From Chryseobacterium sp. ISL-80 (lineage in GTDB: Bacteria > Bacillota > Bacilli > Bacillales > Cytobacillaceae), in NCBI GenBank assembly GCA_018613055.1, contig JAGGQZ010000003.1, forward strand, positions 124,001 through 188,000: DNA of 64,000 nt, given 5' to 3'. Shown here one piece after another: positions 44,742-55,349 of the stretch (positions are counted from its first letter, which is position 1; every line of letters begins with the position of its first letter). The notes under the pieces are model-generated. The model was not told the origin of the DNA. It ran no database searches and was given only the letters and a program-made list of their open reading frames with translations. The position numbers and the translations under genes were made by a program.

Positions 44742-46547
44742 TTATAATGTCTTGCGCAATTGGATAATCTCTGTAGCGATTGTCGCAGCGCGCAAAAAGT
44801 CGTTTTGACGTTCTGCCTGTTTTTGTTCTGCCATTTTTTCCTTTATTTTTAACATTTTTTGATAATTCAAGACCTGCTTGATATAATCAGATAATTCCTG
44901 ATCGCTGATTTCCTCGTTCAGAGGCATCATCTCAATATCAGCAACAACCCTTTTTAGCTTATTATCCTGAAGATAATTTAAGAACGCACTTGGATCAGGG
45001 TCATGTCCTTTTTCATAGTATGCAAATAAATAAGTAATAATAGCCTGGTGTTCATCAATATTCATCATGCTCCCTGCCAGCAGTTCCTGGACCTTATAGG
45101 TGACGTCTGCGTCTCTCATCATATGAAAGATGAGACGTCTCTCGGCAGTATGGTAGGCAGGCTTAAGCTCTGCTTTCCTTGTATAAGCCGCTGGCCTTGT
45201 TTCGGGACGGTGCTGGTTTTGCTTTCTTGGAGCTGATGCCTGTTCCAGCTGGTTAAGCTGTTGAATCAGAGCATCAAGCGACAGCGAGAATTCATTCGCC
45301 AGTTGGCGCAGATACAAATCTTTTTCCACTGCCTTATCAAGTGTACTGATTTCTTTAAGTACTTCTTCGATATATTGAAGGCGATCTCCTTCATTCTGAA
45401 GGTTTTTTCCCCGACGGTAATATAGTAATTTAAATGCCATCAAGGTGGAGCTGGATCCAATAATATCGTTTCTGAACTTTTCCTCGCCATGCACCTTTAT
45501 GAAATCGTCTGGGTCCATCCCGTCCGGCATTATCGCGACCCTGACAGCGAACCCTGCCTTCGACAGCATGTTAGAGGCCCTGAATGCCGCTTCGATGCCG
45601 GCTTTATCCGAGTCATAACAAATCGTTACAGCCTGCACATTTCTTTTGAGCAAGGAAATATGGTCTTCAGTCAACGAAGTTCCCATCGAGGCGACTCCGT
45701 TTTCTACGCCTGCACGGTTGGCGGAGATGACATCCGCAAACCCCTCGAATAGAACAGCTTGCTGCTGTTTTCGGATTGAGCCGCGCGCAAGGTGAAAATT
45801 ATATAAAATTTTACTTTTATTAAAGATCTGCGTCTCAGGGCTATTTAGATATTTGGGCTCTTCGTCCCCCATTGCTCTCCCTGAAAACGCAATCGTATTG
45901 CCCTGGTGGTCCAGGATTGGAAACATAATCCTGTTCCGGAACCTGTCAAAGTATGTCCCATCGTTTTCCCTCTGGATGACCAATCCTGCCTTTGCCATCA
46001 CCCCAGGCGAAAAACCTCTTTTTTCAAGCAGTTTCACTGCAAAATCCCAGGACGGCAAGGCATAGCCTATTTGGAACCTGTTAATGGATTCTTCGGTGAA
46101 TCCTCTATTCAGAAGATACTCCAGGGCATCCTGGCCCTCTTTTGTGTTTACCAGCAAATGATGGTAGAATTTACGCAAGAGTTCATGCGCTTCGATCATT
46201 TGCTTCGAACCTTCGGGCAATTGTGGATTCCTGCTGGCTGCGGCGCCTTCCAGCTTCAGTTCTATATTTGCCATTTCGGCAAGTTTTACTGCAGCTTCCT
46301 GAAAAGACAGTCCATCGATATCCATCAGGAATGAAAACACATTCCCTCCAGCTCCACAACCAAAGCAGTGGTAAATCTGCTTATCGGGTGAAACCGAAAA
46401 TGATGGGGAATTTTCTCCATGAAATGGACAAAGCCCAAAATAATTGCGGCCCTGCTTTTTCAATTGGACATAATCACCAATGACATCGACTATTTCAACC
46501 GCCTGCCGGATTTCATTTACTTTTTCCTCGGCAATCCTCTCTGCCAT
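44742..46547 (-). CDS. dnaG: DNA primase
   Basis: 601 aa. N-terminal zinc finger CPFH...CFGCGAGG, TOPRIM core with FEGFADVI and YDSDKAG, and a C-terminal helicase-interaction domain (about 450-600). It makes RNA primers for Okazaki fragments. GAGG eight bases before MAERI decides the start over the ATG two codons earlier. 43 bp separate it from sigA. Confidence 0.97.
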   Translation of the reverse strand: MAERIAEEKVNEIRQAVEIVDVIGDYVQLKKQGRNYFGLCPFHGENSPSFSVSPDKQIYHCFGCGAGGNVFSFLMDIDGLSFQEAAVKLAEMANIELKLEGAAASRNPQLPEGSKQMIEAHELLRKFYHHLLVNTKEGQDALEYLLNRGFTEESINRFQIGYALPSWDFAVKLLEKRGFSPGVMAKAGLVIQRENDGTYFDRFRNRIMFPILDHQGNTIAFSGRAMGDEEPKYLNSPETQIFNKSKILYNFHLARGSIRKQQQAVLFEGFADVISANRAGVENGVASMGTSLTEDHISLLKRNVQAVTICYDSDKAGIEAAFRASNMLSKAGFAVRVAIMPDGMDPDDFIKVHGEEKFRNDIIGSSSTLMAFKLLYYRRGKNLQNEGDRLQYIEEVLKEISTLDKAVEKDLYLRQLANEFSLSLDALIQQLNQLEQASAPRKQNQHRPETRPAAYTRKAELKPAYHTAERRLIFHMMRDADVTYKVQELLAGSMMNIDEHQAIITYLFAYYEKGHDPDPSAFLNYLQDNKLKRVVADIEMMPLNEEISDQELSDYIKQVLNYQKMLKIKEKMAEQKQAERQNDFLRAATIATEIIQLRKTL

Positions 46548-46562
46548 ATGCATGACCTCAAA

Positions 46563-47012
46563 TTAGTTGTGATTCCTTGAACATATCTTAAAATTCGACA
46601 AAAGCATGTTCAATTCCTTTATGAATTTTTCTCTGTCTTTTTCGGTGAAAGGTTTTGGGCCTTTCCCATAGAAACCCTGCCTCCTGGCCTTGGCAGAAAT
46701 ATGTCTTAGCTCAAGTGCAGTCTGGATTCCTTTTTCTTCGTATAAACTTCCCCTCGGGGAGATGGTGTAAACCCCTTTCGCAATGAGTGTAGATGCAAGT
46801 CCAATGTCTTGCGTCACTGCAAAATCACCTTTCTTAACGTGATTCATTAAATAAAGGTCTACAGCCTCCTTATAGGAATCGACAAAAACCCAATTCTGCC
46901 CCTGAAGATCATTCTTCATATGAGCGTATGAAGCCACAAAAACAGCTTCGATGGAAAACTTCGAAGCAATTTCGACAATTTCCTTTATGACCGGGCAAGA
47001 GTCTGCGTCCAC
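46563..47012 (-). CDS. yqxD: UPF0178 protein YqxD
   Basis: At least 149 aa from a GTG; UPF0178 (YaiI/YqxD), a PIN-like nuclease fold. The conserved metal-site sequence DADSCPVIKEI and later GDFAVTQDIGLAS are present. The GTG has no ribosome site and would remove the first beta strand, since the upstream codons read SLF directly before VDADSC as in relatives. A stop codon lies 15 codons upstream, with no ATG/GTG/TTG between. An ATT at 47046-47048 with GGAG nine bases before it is the better candidate start. First gene of the operon with dnaG and sigA. Confidence 0.85.
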   Translation of the reverse strand: MDADSCPVIKEIVEIASKFSIEAVFVASYAHMKNDLQGQNWVFVDSYKEAVDLYLMNHVKKGDFAVTQDIGLASTLIAKGVYTISPRGSLYEEKGIQTALELRHISAKARRQGFYGKGPKPFTEKDREKFIKELNMLLSNFKICSRNHN

Positions 47013-47045
47013 AAAAAGGGACTGACTGTTGATTTCACTAGTATT

Positions 47046-47061
47046 AATTCTACATCACTCC
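47046..47061 (-). promoter_or_regulatory. Possible ATT start and ribosome site of yqxD
   Basis: On the minus strand GGAG (+ 47058-47061), nine bases, then ATT (+ 47046-47048) in frame with yqxD. This would add 12 residues and restore the usual N-terminus. ATT initiation is known for infC but rare. Confidence 0.45.
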
Positions 47062-47138
47062 GCATATTCCTTCTTCAGGAATGTATTTTTTACAGGGAAT
47101 TTTGTCGAATTTTTTCGCGGTCAACATCTTGACAACTG

Positions 47139-47168
47139 ATAGTAAATAGTTTATTCGTAATCTGTCAA
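47139..47168 (-). promoter_or_regulatory. yqxD-dnaG-sigA promoter
   Basis: On the minus strand TTGACA (+ 47163-47168), 18-bp spacer, TACTAT (+ 47139-47144). The rest of the 47049-47323 gap is AT-rich; a short CGGAA...TTCCG hairpin near 47279 is the only other feature I see. Confidence 0.65.
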
Positions 47169-47323
47169 GTCTAAACCTAAACAGATACATTTTTATCACA
47201 ATTTTTTATTATAGTATAAGAAAGCCTATTTTTCCATTATTTTTTCTCGAAAATAAACTGGGTTTTACAGTAGAAGCTGCGGAACGCGAAAATTCCGAGA
47301 CCAAAATACTTCAAAAAAAGAAA

Positions 47324-47344
47324 AGCACATACGATATATGTGCT
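47324..47344 (-). terminator. Terminator after yqfL
   Basis: Stem AGCACATA / TATGTGCT with a 5-nt loop, followed on the minus strand by TTTTCTTTTTTT. Confidence 0.85.
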
Positions 47345-48161
47345 AATTGTTAATCTGCCTGTTGCGGACCGTATTGAGGATGACATTGGCCGTTTCTTCT
47401 ACGGCTTTATTTGTCACATCGATTACTGGACATCCGATTTTCTCAACGATTCCATCGAAATACTGTATTTCTTCTTTAATCCTCTCGATATTGGCGTAAA
47501 TTGCCTGGTCATTCAATCCGAGGGAAATCAGTCTCTCGCGCCTGATCTGGTTCAACTTATCTGGCGTAATTCTAAGGCCAAAGCATTTTTCCTTTGGAAC
47601 AAGAAATAATTCTTCTGGTGGATCAACTTCAGGTACAAGCGGCACATTCGCCACTTTATATCGCTTGTGTGCCAGGTATTGTGATAAAGGCGTCTTGGAG
47701 GTCCGTGAAACTCCTACAAGGACGATATCCGCCTTTAGTATGCCCCTTGGATCGCGGCCGTCATCATATTTAACCGCAAACTCTATGGCTTCAACTTTCT
47801 TGAAATAATCTTCGTCAAGTTTGCGTACAAGACCAGGTTCATATAATGGTGTCTCGCCGCTGACTACCTGGATCTGCTGCATGAGCGGACCTATGATGTC
47901 GCATGCATAGATTCCCTCTTTACTGGCAGACTCCTGCAAATAATCGCTTATTTCAGGCTTAACCAATGTGTAAGCGATCATTCCGCCATCATGCTTGGCC
48001 ATTGAGATGACTTCATCAATATGTATTTTATCCTCAACATAAGGAAATCTTTTTAGAGATACATCCAAATGTTCGAATTGGCTGATGGCAGCCTTTGTCA
48101 CGAGCTCCGCTGTCTCGCCGACAGAGTCAGAAACCACATAAATTATAGGTGTTTTATCCAT
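47343..48161 (-). CDS. yqfL: PPDK regulatory protein / kinase-pyrophosphorylase
   Basis: 272 aa, DUF299 family. The P-loop-like [11 protein letters not shown] (about 150-160) and SDSVGETA near the N-terminus are hallmarks. Such proteins phosphorylate and dephosphorylate pyruvate phosphate dikinase or PEP synthase. In B. subtilis YqfL acts with CcpN in gluconeogenic control; ccpN lies 31 bp upstream here too, so the two form an operon. Confidence 0.93.
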   Translation of the reverse strand: MDKTPIIYVVSDSVGETAELVTKAAISQFEHLDVSLKRFPYVEDKIHIDEVISMAKHDGGMIAYTLVKPEISDYLQESASKEGIYACDIIGPLMQQIQVVSGETPLYEPGLVRKLDEDYFKKVEAIEFAVKYDDGRDPRGILKADIVLVGVSRTSKTPLSQYLAHKRYKVANVPLVPEVDPPEELFLVPKEKCFGLRITPDKLNQIRRERLISLGLNDQAIYANIERIKEEIQYFDGIVEKIGCPVIDVTNKAVEETANVILNTVRNRQINN

Positions 48162-48192
48162 TCTCCAATCAACCCCTTCTCCGCCTTGATTC

Positions 48193-48825
48193 TTATTCTT
48201 CTCCTAAGGCTACAAAAGCCTTGGTAATGTTTGTCTTTGTCAATCTCCCAACAATCTCATATCCTTCATCTGTATCCTTGATGATTGGCAGGGCATCAAT
48301 CTGTTTTTCAATCAATTCCTTTGCAGCTTCAATCAGCAAATCATCCCGCCGGCAAACCGTTATATTCGGCATCCTTGTCATGATGATATTTACTGGCAAC
48401 GTGGACAGCTCCTGCTTCCCGATGCTTGCCCTCAATAAATCTTTCCGGGACAGGACACCTACGAGTTTTGAAGCCTTATCTACAACGAATAATGTACCTA
48501 CATCCTCAAGGAACATTGTAACAATCGCATCATAGACCGATACATTTTCAGGAACGACGACCGGGATGGACTGATAATCCCTGACAAGGATTTTTTTCAG
48601 ATTCTCAGAAAGCAGCTGATTACCGGACTTTCCAGTAAAGAAATACCCGACACGAGGCCTGGCATCCAGATATCCCGCCATTGTCAGGATGGCTAGATCG
48701 GGCCTGAGGGTAGCTCTGGTCAGATTAAGTTTCTCTGCTATATGTTCTCCGGTGATCGGTCCGTTATCCTTCACGATTTGCAGGATCTGCTCCTGTCGTT
48801 TATTCAGTTCGATTGTCCTCACCAC
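48193..48825 (-). CDS. ccpN: Gluconeogenesis repressor CcpN
   Basis: 210 aa. N-terminal winged helix (about 8-70; [28 protein letters not shown]) followed by two CBS domains (about 80-205) that sense nucleotides. In B. subtilis CcpN represses gapB and pckA during glycolytic growth. GTG start; the ribosome site is weak (GGGTGG close to the start). Confidence 0.94.
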   Translation of the reverse strand: MVRTIELNKRQEQILQIVKDNGPITGEHIAEKLNLTRATLRPDLAILTMAGYLDARPRVGYFFTGKSGNQLLSENLKKILVRDYQSIPVVVPENVSVYDAIVTMFLEDVGTLFVVDKASKLVGVLSRKDLLRASIGKQELSTLPVNIIMTRMPNITVCRRDDLLIEAAKELIEKQIDALPIIKDTDEGYEIVGRLTKTNITKAFVALGEE

Positions 48826-49050
48826 CCATCGGGATATTATTTATCCCGTATTCTTGGTTTCCCTGCTTTTTCGGGATGGTCTCATATGCGGACCACTGAC
48901 GTTTTATGTATAAGGGTTTCCCGAAAAAAGCTTAATAAGATTATTATATACTACATGAGGTAACCAAAAGAAAGAATTTTATTAACCTTCTTATCAATCT
49001 AATGACTTTTTCTTTTTTCTAAGATGATTCCTAGCAAATGTACTTATTAA

Positions 49051-49076
49051 AGTGCCTCCCTACGCAGGAAGGCACT
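49051..49076 (-). terminator. Terminator downstream of glyS
   Basis: Stem AGTGCCT-CC / GG-AGGCACT with one mismatch and a 6-nt loop. It lies beyond the dispersed repeat, 345 bp past glyS, so the repeat seems to have entered between glyS and its terminator. Confidence 0.75.
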
Positions 49077-49108
49077 CTTTCAGTTCGATGATGTATCTTA
49101 AATCTTTG

Positions 49109-49372
49109 GCTCTGTTAACACGACTGTTGATTTTCGTTCCAGGCGCTTCGCTTTCCGCTGGAAGAATAATGAAAAAGCTCAACTGCCAGCTTTTTCATTA
49201 TTCTTCCTGGCTGGCGCTGAGCCTCCTCGTCGCTTTGCTCCTGCGGGGTCTCACCTGACCAGCTGCGCCAGCAGGACATTGATTAGCTTCCTCGAATTTA
49301 CCCACGCACGATGGAAATACGTTAGCATTTTCGGAGGAGTCTTTGCGCCTTCCACTACAATCAACAGAGTTT
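49109..49372. repeat. MITE-like dispersed repeat element
   Basis: About 240-260 bp, GC-richer than its surroundings. Both ends read TGTTGATT-N3-GT-N2-(C/A)-GGCGC when viewed inward (left from 49125, right from 49366 on the complement), giving imperfect terminal inverted repeats. A perfect 20-bp stem (49160-49179 with 49188-49207) with an 8-nt loop lies inside. I recall related GCTTCGCTTTCCGC / CCTCCTCGTCGCTT blocks in intergenic regions of other Bacillaceae. No coding frame. The gap 48826-49420 otherwise holds only the terminator and the ccpN promoter region. Confidence 0.7.
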
Positions 49373-49420
49373 ATAAATCAACATCAAGCTTTAACAAAAC
49401 CTAATCTTTAAATAAGCATA

Positions 49421-51496
49421 CTATTTGACGACGATGTCATTGACCTTGCCAAGTTTCATGATCAGAACCGCCAGTGCTGCCATTTGATTCAAGCGGTTTT
49501 CCCGGAAATCAGGGTTTTCTGCCATGACCATGGTATGCTCAAAATAGTCATTGATTTCCGGCTTGATCTCAGCCAGAAGCTGATAATAGGAAGCTGCATC
49601 CATTCCATCTTCGGCCTTCTTGCCGAGTTCGAGATACTTTTCATATAACTTTTGCTCATACTCATTTTCGAAACGTTCTGGTTCGATTTCACCAAGCACT
49701 TCTTTTTTGCTGGCAATATTCAGGACACGGCTCAATGCTTCCATGTTTTCCTTAAAGTCTTCCCTGCCGCTGGCATCCTGAAGTGCTGCTGCTTTATTAA
49801 TAAGGTCGGAAACGATACCGACTTCCCCGCCAAGTACAGCATCGATGAGGTCGTAGCGGATTCCCCGCTCCTGCAGCATGTGCTTGACTCTCAGCTTAAA
49901 GAACTGGATCAAGTCATGGTATACCTCTTCTTCAGAGCGCTTGCCGATTCCTGCTTCAGAAACAAGGTTAAGCGATAAGCCGACAAGGTTTTCAAGGGTG
50001 ATGTCCCACTTCTTTTCAATAAGCGTCTGGACAATCCCTGCCGCCTGTCTCCTTAATGCATAAGGATCCTGTGAGCCGCTTGGAATGATGCCCAGTGAGA
50101 AAAACGCAACAATCGTGTCAAGTTTATCGGCAATTGCAACCAGTGCACCTGCAGGTGATCCCGGAATAGAGTCATCTGCATTGCGAGGCATATAATGCTC
50201 ATTGATTGCAGTTGCCACATCCTTGCTTTCGCCTTTTTGGAGAGCGTATTTTTCTCCCATGATTCCCTGGAGCTCCGGGAACTCGTAGACCATCTGTGAA
50301 ACCAGGTCGAATTTGCTGATTTCCGCTGCTCTGTCTGCGGCGCTTACGATTTCTGGTGCGAACTCCATTCTTTCAGCAATCAATCCGACAAGCTTGCGGA
50401 CACGTTCAGATTTTTCAGCGATTGTCCCGATTTCTTCGTGGTAGACGACATTCTTTAATTTTTCCAAAGCTGCTTCAATCTGCATCTTTTGATCTTCTTT
50501 ATAGAAAAACGCTGCATCTGCTAATCTTGCTCTTAATACTTTTTCATTTCCGCGGGCAACTTTTTCGATATGAAGGTGGTCACCATTCCTTACAGTGATG
50601 AAATGAGGAAGAAGCTCACCTTCAGCAGACTTGACAGGGAAGTATCTCTGGTGCTCCTTCATCGATGTAATCAGGACTTCACTTGGGATATCCAGGAATT
50701 CTTCTTCAAAACGGCCATATAAGGCTGTTGGATATTCAACCAAATTGTTGACTTCTTCCAGCAAGTCTTCATCAACAGGGATTACCCAGCCATTTTCTTC
50801 CTCGATTTTTTCAAGCTGGGAAGTAATCGCTTCTTTCCGCTTTTGCGCATCTGCGACAACATACTGGCCTAATAATACTTCCTCATATTCTTCAGGAGCT
50901 GATAACTGAATTTCTCCTTCTCCGAGAAAACGATGGCCTCTTGTCATGTTGCCTGTTTGGACACCGGCTATTTCAAAAGGAATGATCTCGTTGCCGAACA
51001 TAGCAACAATCCATTTGATCGGGCGGACATAACGGAGTTCAAGATCTGCCCAGCGCATGTTTTTCGGGAAAGTCAGCCCTGTGATGATCGCATTTAACTC
51101 GACAAGCAAATCAAAGGTTTCCTGTCCTTTAATAAATTTCTTTACATGGGCATATTCGACTCCGTTGATCTCCTTGAAATAAATATCTTCGACCGTCATT
51201 CCCTGGCCGCGTGTGAAACCCATTGCTGCCTTGGACCACTCGCCATCTTCTGTTAGAGCAATCTTTTTCGCCGGGCCTTTTGCCTCTTCCTCGCTGTCCT
51301 CCTGGCGCTCATCTACATTCGCGACAAGCAAGGCAAGCCGGCGAGGGGTGGAAAAGAGGCTGATGCTCTCAAATCCAATATTATTCGTATTCAGCCAGTT
51401 CTCTACTTTGGAAGCCAGCTGGTTAATAGAATCGGTAATGAATCTTGCAGGCATTTCTTCGAGACCAATTTCAAGCAATAAATTCCGTTTAGTCAT
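49421..51496 (-). CDS. glyS: Glycyl-tRNA synthetase beta subunit
   Basis: 691 aa. N-terminal [19 protein letters not shown], central HD-like domain and C-terminal DALR-type anticodon-binding domain (about 580-690) are all recognisable. With GlyQ it forms the alpha2beta2 enzyme that charges tRNA-Gly. The ATG overlaps the glyQ stop by 8 bp, and AAGGAG lies ten bases before it; a longer frame inside glyQ is not used. Confidence 0.97.
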   Translation of the reverse strand: MTKRNLLLEIGLEEMPARFITDSINQLASKVENWLNTNNIGFESISLFSTPRRLALLVANVDERQEDSEEEAKGPAKKIALTEDGEWSKAAMGFTRGQGMTVEDIYFKEINGVEYAHVKKFIKGQETFDLLVELNAIITGLTFPKNMRWADLELRYVRPIKWIVAMFGNEIIPFEIAGVQTGNMTRGHRFLGEGEIQLSAPEEYEEVLLGQYVVADAQKRKEAITSQLEKIEEENGWVIPVDEDLLEEVNNLVEYPTALYGRFEEEFLDIPSEVLITSMKEHQRYFPVKSAEGELLPHFITVRNGDHLHIEKVARGNEKVLRARLADAAFFYKEDQKMQIEAALEKLKNVVYHEEIGTIAEKSERVRKLVGLIAERMEFAPEIVSAADRAAEISKFDLVSQMVYEFPELQGIMGEKYALQKGESKDVATAINEHYMPRNADDSIPGSPAGALVAIADKLDTIVAFFSLGIIPSGSQDPYALRRQAAGIVQTLIEKKWDITLENLVGLSLNLVSEAGIGKRSEEEVYHDLIQFFKLRVKHMLQERGIRYDLIDAVLGGEVGIVSDLINKAAALQDASGREDFKENMEALSRVLNIASKKEVLGEIEPERFENEYEQKLYEKYLELGKKAEDGMDAASYYQLLAEIKPEINDYFEHTMVMAENPDFRENRLNQMAALAVLIMKLGKVNDIVVK

Positions 51497-52379
51497 TTTC
51501 AACCTGCTCCTTCCTTTTAATGATTGGGAAGCCCAGTTTTTCTCTTTCTTCATAGAATGTCTTCGCGACTTTCTTGGCGAGGTTGCGGATACGGGCAATG
51601 TATCCCGTTCTTTCTGTTACGGAAATAGCACCGCGAGCATCAAGAATGTTAAAAGTATGCGAACACTTCAGCACATAATCATAAGCAGGATGGACAAGTC
51701 CTTCATCCATTTGGCGATTCGCTTCCTTTTCGTAAATATTGAAAAGGTTGAACAGCATATCTTTGTCAGAAGTTTCAAATGTGTACTTGGAATGTTCATA
51801 TTCAGGCTGACCGAATATATCCCTCACTGTAAAACCGTTTGTCCACTCAAGATCAAAGACATTTTCTTTATCCTGGATATAAGACGCAAGGCGTTCGATT
51901 CCGTAAGTTATTTCAACAGATACTGGTTTGCAGTCAAGCCCGCCTACCTGCTGGAAATAGGTGAACTGGGTGATCTCCATTCCATCCAGCCATACTTCCC
52001 AACCAAGACCAGCGCAGCCAAGTGACGGGTTTTCCCAGTTATCTTCTACAAAACGGATATCATGTTCCAGCGGGTCAATTCCCAGCGCTTTCAGGGAATC
52101 CAGGTAAAGTTCCTGGATATTGTCTGGAGACGGCTTCATGATCACCTGGAATTGATGATGCTGATAAAGCCTGTTTGGGTTCTCTCCGTAACGGCCGTCT
52201 GCCGGGCGGCGTGATGGCTCTACATAAGCAACATTCCATGGCTCAGGTCCAATTGCCCGTAAAAAAGTATATGGGCTCATCGTTCCTGCCCCTTTTTCGG
52301 TGTCATAAGCCTGCATTAGGACGCATCCCTGTTCAGACCAGTGTTTTTGCAGTGTTAAAATCATGTTTTGGATATTCAT
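51489..52379 (-). CDS. glyQ: Glycyl-tRNA synthetase alpha subunit
   Basis: 296 aa, the catalytic class II subunit. Motifs include the N-terminal [30 protein letters not shown] (motif 2 region) and [20 protein letters not shown]. It activates glycine with ATP. A T-box leader lies immediately upstream. Confidence 0.97.
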   Translation of the reverse strand: MNIQNMILTLQKHWSEQGCVLMQAYDTEKGAGTMSPYTFLRAIGPEPWNVAYVEPSRRPADGRYGENPNRLYQHHQFQVIMKPSPDNIQELYLDSLKALGIDPLEHDIRFVEDNWENPSLGCAGLGWEVWLDGMEITQFTYFQQVGGLDCKPVSVEITYGIERLASYIQDKENVFDLEWTNGFTVRDIFGQPEYEHSKYTFETSDKDMLFNLFNIYEKEANRQMDEGLVHPAYDYVLKCSHTFNILDARGAISVTERTGYIARIRNLAKKVAKTFYEEREKLGFPIIKRKEQVEND

Positions 52380-52433
52380 CTTTACACCTCCGGAAAATTT
52401 TCAATTCTAAAATTGTGGTCGATTATTTACAAC

Positions 52434-52676
52434 AAAAAAACTCCCGCCTCCTATGCATCGTTTTCATGCATAGGGACGAGAGTTTACCCGCGGTTCCACC
52501 CTATTTGCTGCCAGAAAGCAGCCACTTTAAAAGTGATGTCGCTCCGGAACGCCTTCCTTACTTTCTGCCATCCGGCTCACACCATACCCGGACTCGCTAA
52601 TGCAGAGGGAGTTAAGTACTCCTTTCCTTCACAGCAACATATGTAATTGTATTTTCGCAAATCACAAAAAGCTTTT
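52434..52676 (-). promoter_or_regulatory. Glycine T-box riboswitch
   Basis: The minus-strand leader carries the T-box core AGGGTGGAACCGCGGG (+ 52487-52502), which pairs with the tRNA acceptor end, and a following terminator (52434-52484) with a long stem and T7. A glycine codon GGC (+ 52551-52553) within AAGGCGTTCC is the likely specifier. Uncharged tRNA-Gly would favour the antiterminator and allow glyQS expression. Confidence 0.93.
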
Positions 52677-52682
52677 GATTTG

Positions 52683-52711
52683 AGAATAGCGAAAACAATC
52701 GGCAATGTCAA
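52683..52711 (-). promoter_or_regulatory. glyQS promoter
   Basis: On the minus strand a perfect TTGACA (+ 52706-52711), 17-bp spacer, TATTCT (+ 52683-52688). It begins 3 bp after the recO stop. Confidence 0.85.
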
Positions 52712-52714
52712 TAG

Positions 52715-53467
52715 TTAGAGACGGTCCCTGAAGGAATCCATCTGGTCCAGGAACTTCCTTGTTTTTAAATAAAGTCCTGAATATTCATCATAGTATGCGG
52801 AGATAACTTTTTTCAATTCGGCCTTTGTCTCAGGCTTAACTGAAATATTACCCAGTCGGCTAAGGTCCAACAGATAGAATAGGCGGAGCAGCCTTACGGT
52901 ACCAGGAGATATCTTGATTCTGTAAGGATCTGTTTCATAGCAACGATGGCAAAGGAGCCCGCCCTCTCTGATTGAAAAGTGGAACTCTCCTTCTGTGCTC
53001 CCGCAATTTGTACACCTGTCCAGAACCGGATACAATCCCTGGACATTGAGCATTTTCATTTCATAGATAAATGTGAGGATTTCCATATCATAGCCCTCAT
53101 TCATATAGTTGAGGGTCTGAAGGAGCAATTCAAACATAAAAGGGTTCGACTTCTTATCCTCAGTCACTTTATCCGTCAGATCTACAACATAACTGGCATG
53201 GGCTGTCAGAAAAATATCCTCCCGGATCGAACGCATGGATGAAATTATCTCTCCCTGCTGCAGTCCGCCCAGGCCTGAGCTTGCCTGGAAAAGATAGTGG
53301 CCGTACGTAAAAAGCTGGGTGACGGCAGAGAGCCTGCTGCTGGGCTTTTTCGCACCTCTTGCCATCACACCAACTTTTCCGAATTCCCTGGTATATAAAG
53401 TTACAATTTTATTGTTCTCGCCATAATCAGTTGTCCTAATGACAATGCCTTCGCATTTCTGCAGCAT
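52715..53467 (-). CDS. recO: DNA repair protein RecO
   Basis: 250 aa. N-terminal OB fold ([23 protein letters not shown]), helical middle, and zinc finger CTNCG...CHRC (about 145-175). It loads RecA with RecR during gap repair. GGTGA five bases before the ATG sets the start; an in-frame codon four residues upstream is less likely. Follows yqzL, as in B. subtilis. Confidence 0.95.
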   Translation of the reverse strand: MLQKCEGIVIRTTDYGENNKIVTLYTREFGKVGVMARGAKKPSSRLSAVTQLFTYGHYLFQASSGLGGLQQGEIISSMRSIREDIFLTAHASYVVDLTDKVTEDKKSNPFMFELLLQTLNYMNEGYDMEILTFIYEMKMLNVQGLYPVLDRCTNCGSTEGEFHFSIREGGLLCHRCYETDPYRIKISPGTVRLLRLFYLLDLSRLGNISVKPETKAELKKVISAYYDEYSGLYLKTRKFLDQMDSFRDRL

Positions 53468-53497
53468 CTGAATCACCATCCATTACTACAGACAAAC

Positions 53498-53641
53498 CTA
53501 TGAGATTGGAAAATCAATTTCTGCTAGTTCATCCTCCTGATAACCGGGTATTTCTTGATTGTCTTTCTCTAATTCCTTAAAGAGAAGATACGTGTCAATG
53601 TTACCTGTTTGCGAAAACACCTTCCAGGTAAAATCCAACAT
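53498..53641 (-). CDS. yqzL: YqzL small protein
   Basis: 47 aa, beginning MLDFTWKVFSQTGNIDTYLL and ending in an acidic tail. It has the size, sequence style and place (between era and recO) of B. subtilis YqzL. AAAGGTGGGG lies six bases before the ATG, a very strong site. Soluble; function unknown. Confidence 0.9.
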   Translation of the reverse strand: MLDFTWKVFSQTGNIDTYLLFKELEKDNQEIPGYQEDELAEIDFPIS

Positions 53642-53811
53642 CGAAAACCCCACCTTTCGTTTTTTCACTAGCAATGCATCTATCCCAAATCCTTATGAAT
53701 ATCATAGCCTGTCAATCAGATTTTCATGTTACGCAAAAATTGTAAATCCTGTTTATGAATAATATTTGGAATCCGTTAATATGTTATTGATGGAGCATTT
53801 GCCAAACAGGC

Positions 53812-54741
53812 TTAATATTCATCTTCCCTGAAACCGAAATCTCGAAGCTGAGTGGCTTTGTTTCTCCAATCCTTCTGGACCTTGACCCATAATTCCAGGA
53901 ATACCTTTGAACCAAGGAGACTTTCGATATCATGGCGTGCTCGTTTGCCAATCTCCTTCAGCATGCCTCCCTGCTTGCCGATGATGATTCCTTTCTGGGA
54001 GTCCCTCTCGACAATGATTGTTGCCATGACATGCACCATATCCTTTTCAGGCTGGCGTTCCATTTTTTCGATCACGACAGCGAGTGAATGAGGAATTTCT
54101 TCCCTTGTCAGGTGCAACGCTTTTTCCCTGATCAGTTCAGAAACGATGAAGCGTTCCGGGTGATCTGTTACCTGGTCGGCTGGATAAAACTGTGGTCCTT
54201 CCGGCATTTTTTCCTTGATTTGCTGAAGCAGCCGATCAATATTGTTCCCTTCAAGCGCAGAAATCGGAACGATCTCGGCAAAATCAAATTTCTCTTTGTA
54301 AGACTCGATCAGTTTCAACAGCTGATCTGGATGAATAAGGTCAATTTTATTGATGACAAGGAAAACAGGCGTCTTCACATTCTGGAGTTTTTCAATGATG
54401 AATTCTTCTCCGCGTCCATATCCTTCCTGGGCATTGACCATAAACAACACCAAATCGACTTCCTTCAAGGTATTTTGTGCAACCTTCATCATGAAATCGC
54501 CAAGACGGTGCTTTGGTTTATGGATTCCCGGAGTGTCAATGAAGATCAACTGAGAGTCCTCTAGCGTCAATACTCCCTGCACCTTGTTCCGGGTCGTTTG
54601 CGGCTTATCGCTCATGATTGCAATTTTTTGCCCGATTACCCTGTTAAGAAAGGTAGACTTTCCCACATTCGGTCTTCCAATGATTGATATGAATCCTGAT
54701 TTGTGCGATTTATTATTTGGGTCTTGATTATTAAAATTCAT
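53812..54741 (-). CDS. era: GTPase Era
   Basis: 309 aa. G1 GRPNVGKS, G3 DTPG, G4 NKID and the C-terminal KH domain with [17 protein letters not shown]. It binds the 3' end of 16S rRNA during 30S assembly. The cytidine deaminase gene cdd that lies upstream of era in B. subtilis is absent; only 230 bp without a gene (54742-54971) separate it from dgkA. Confidence 0.97.
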   Translation of the reverse strand: MNFNNQDPNNKSHKSGFISIIGRPNVGKSTFLNRVIGQKIAIMSDKPQTTRNKVQGVLTLEDSQLIFIDTPGIHKPKHRLGDFMMKVAQNTLKEVDLVLFMVNAQEGYGRGEEFIIEKLQNVKTPVFLVINKIDLIHPDQLLKLIESYKEKFDFAEIVPISALEGNNIDRLLQQIKEKMPEGPQFYPADQVTDHPERFIVSELIREKALHLTREEIPHSLAVVIEKMERQPEKDMVHVMATIIVERDSQKGIIIGKQGGMLKEIGKRARHDIESLLGSKVFLELWVKVQKDWRNKATQLRDFGFREDEY

Positions 54742-54952
54742 CCTGTAATTCCCTTCTCCACTTTATTTTAACTCATTTCCAGTGTGATTTCATCGTTTGT
54801 AGCAAAAATGAAATATAAATTTTTAAATTTTCTAAAAACATACAAGCAGTGATTGTACGCTGTGATGATATTTTACTGAAGTTTTTTCCTGTTTTCAAAT
54901 CGGTTCAAACATATAAGAAATTTTTGTCTCGAAAATGGCCTCCAAAAAGAAA

Positions 54953-54973
54953 AGTTGCCCTGTTCGGACAACT
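54953..54973 (-). terminator. Terminator after dgkA
   Basis: Stem AGTTG-CC / GG-CAACT with one mismatch and a 5-nt loop, T-rich on the minus strand. It separates the pgpH-ybeY-dgkA unit from era. Confidence 0.75.
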
Positions 54974-55349
54974 AACTGAACCATGCTGAAATTTTTGGCA
55001 AAAAGATAATCATACCAATAATGACGCTCACGATCGCAAAAATGAGCACAGCACCGGCAGCAATGTCTTTCGCCTGTTTAGCAAGCGGATGGAATTCTTC
55101 TGTATACATGTCAACCGTTCTTTCGATTGCCGTATTCATCATTTCCAACGAGACCATTCCGCCAATACACAGGATTATCGCAATCCATTCGTATTTGTTC
55201 ATCTCAAAAATGAAGCCTGATAGAACGACGATAACTGAAATAACGAAATGGATTTGCACATTTCGTTCCCGAGCTGCAGCCGCAATTCCTTCAAACCCGA
55301 ATTTGAAGGAGGAAGTCAAAGGATGCTTCCTCCGTTTATCAGCGTCCAA
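54972..55349 (-). CDS. dgkA: Undecaprenol/diacylglycerol kinase
   Basis: About 125 aa, three transmembrane helices. The conserved SFKFGFEGI and [12 protein letters not shown] motifs mark the DgkA family, which in Gram-positives phosphorylates undecaprenol. The TTG start (AAGGA seven bases upstream) gives the usual N-terminus DADKRRK; an ATG two codons before is possible. The start lies 11 bp inside ybeY. Confidence 0.93.
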   Translation of the reverse strand: MDADKRRKHPLTSSFKFGFEGIAAAARERNVQIHFVISVIVVLSGFIFEMNKYEWIAIILCIGGMVSLEMMNTAIERTVDMYTEEFHPLAKQAKDIAAGAVLIFAIVSVIIGMIIFLPKISAWFS

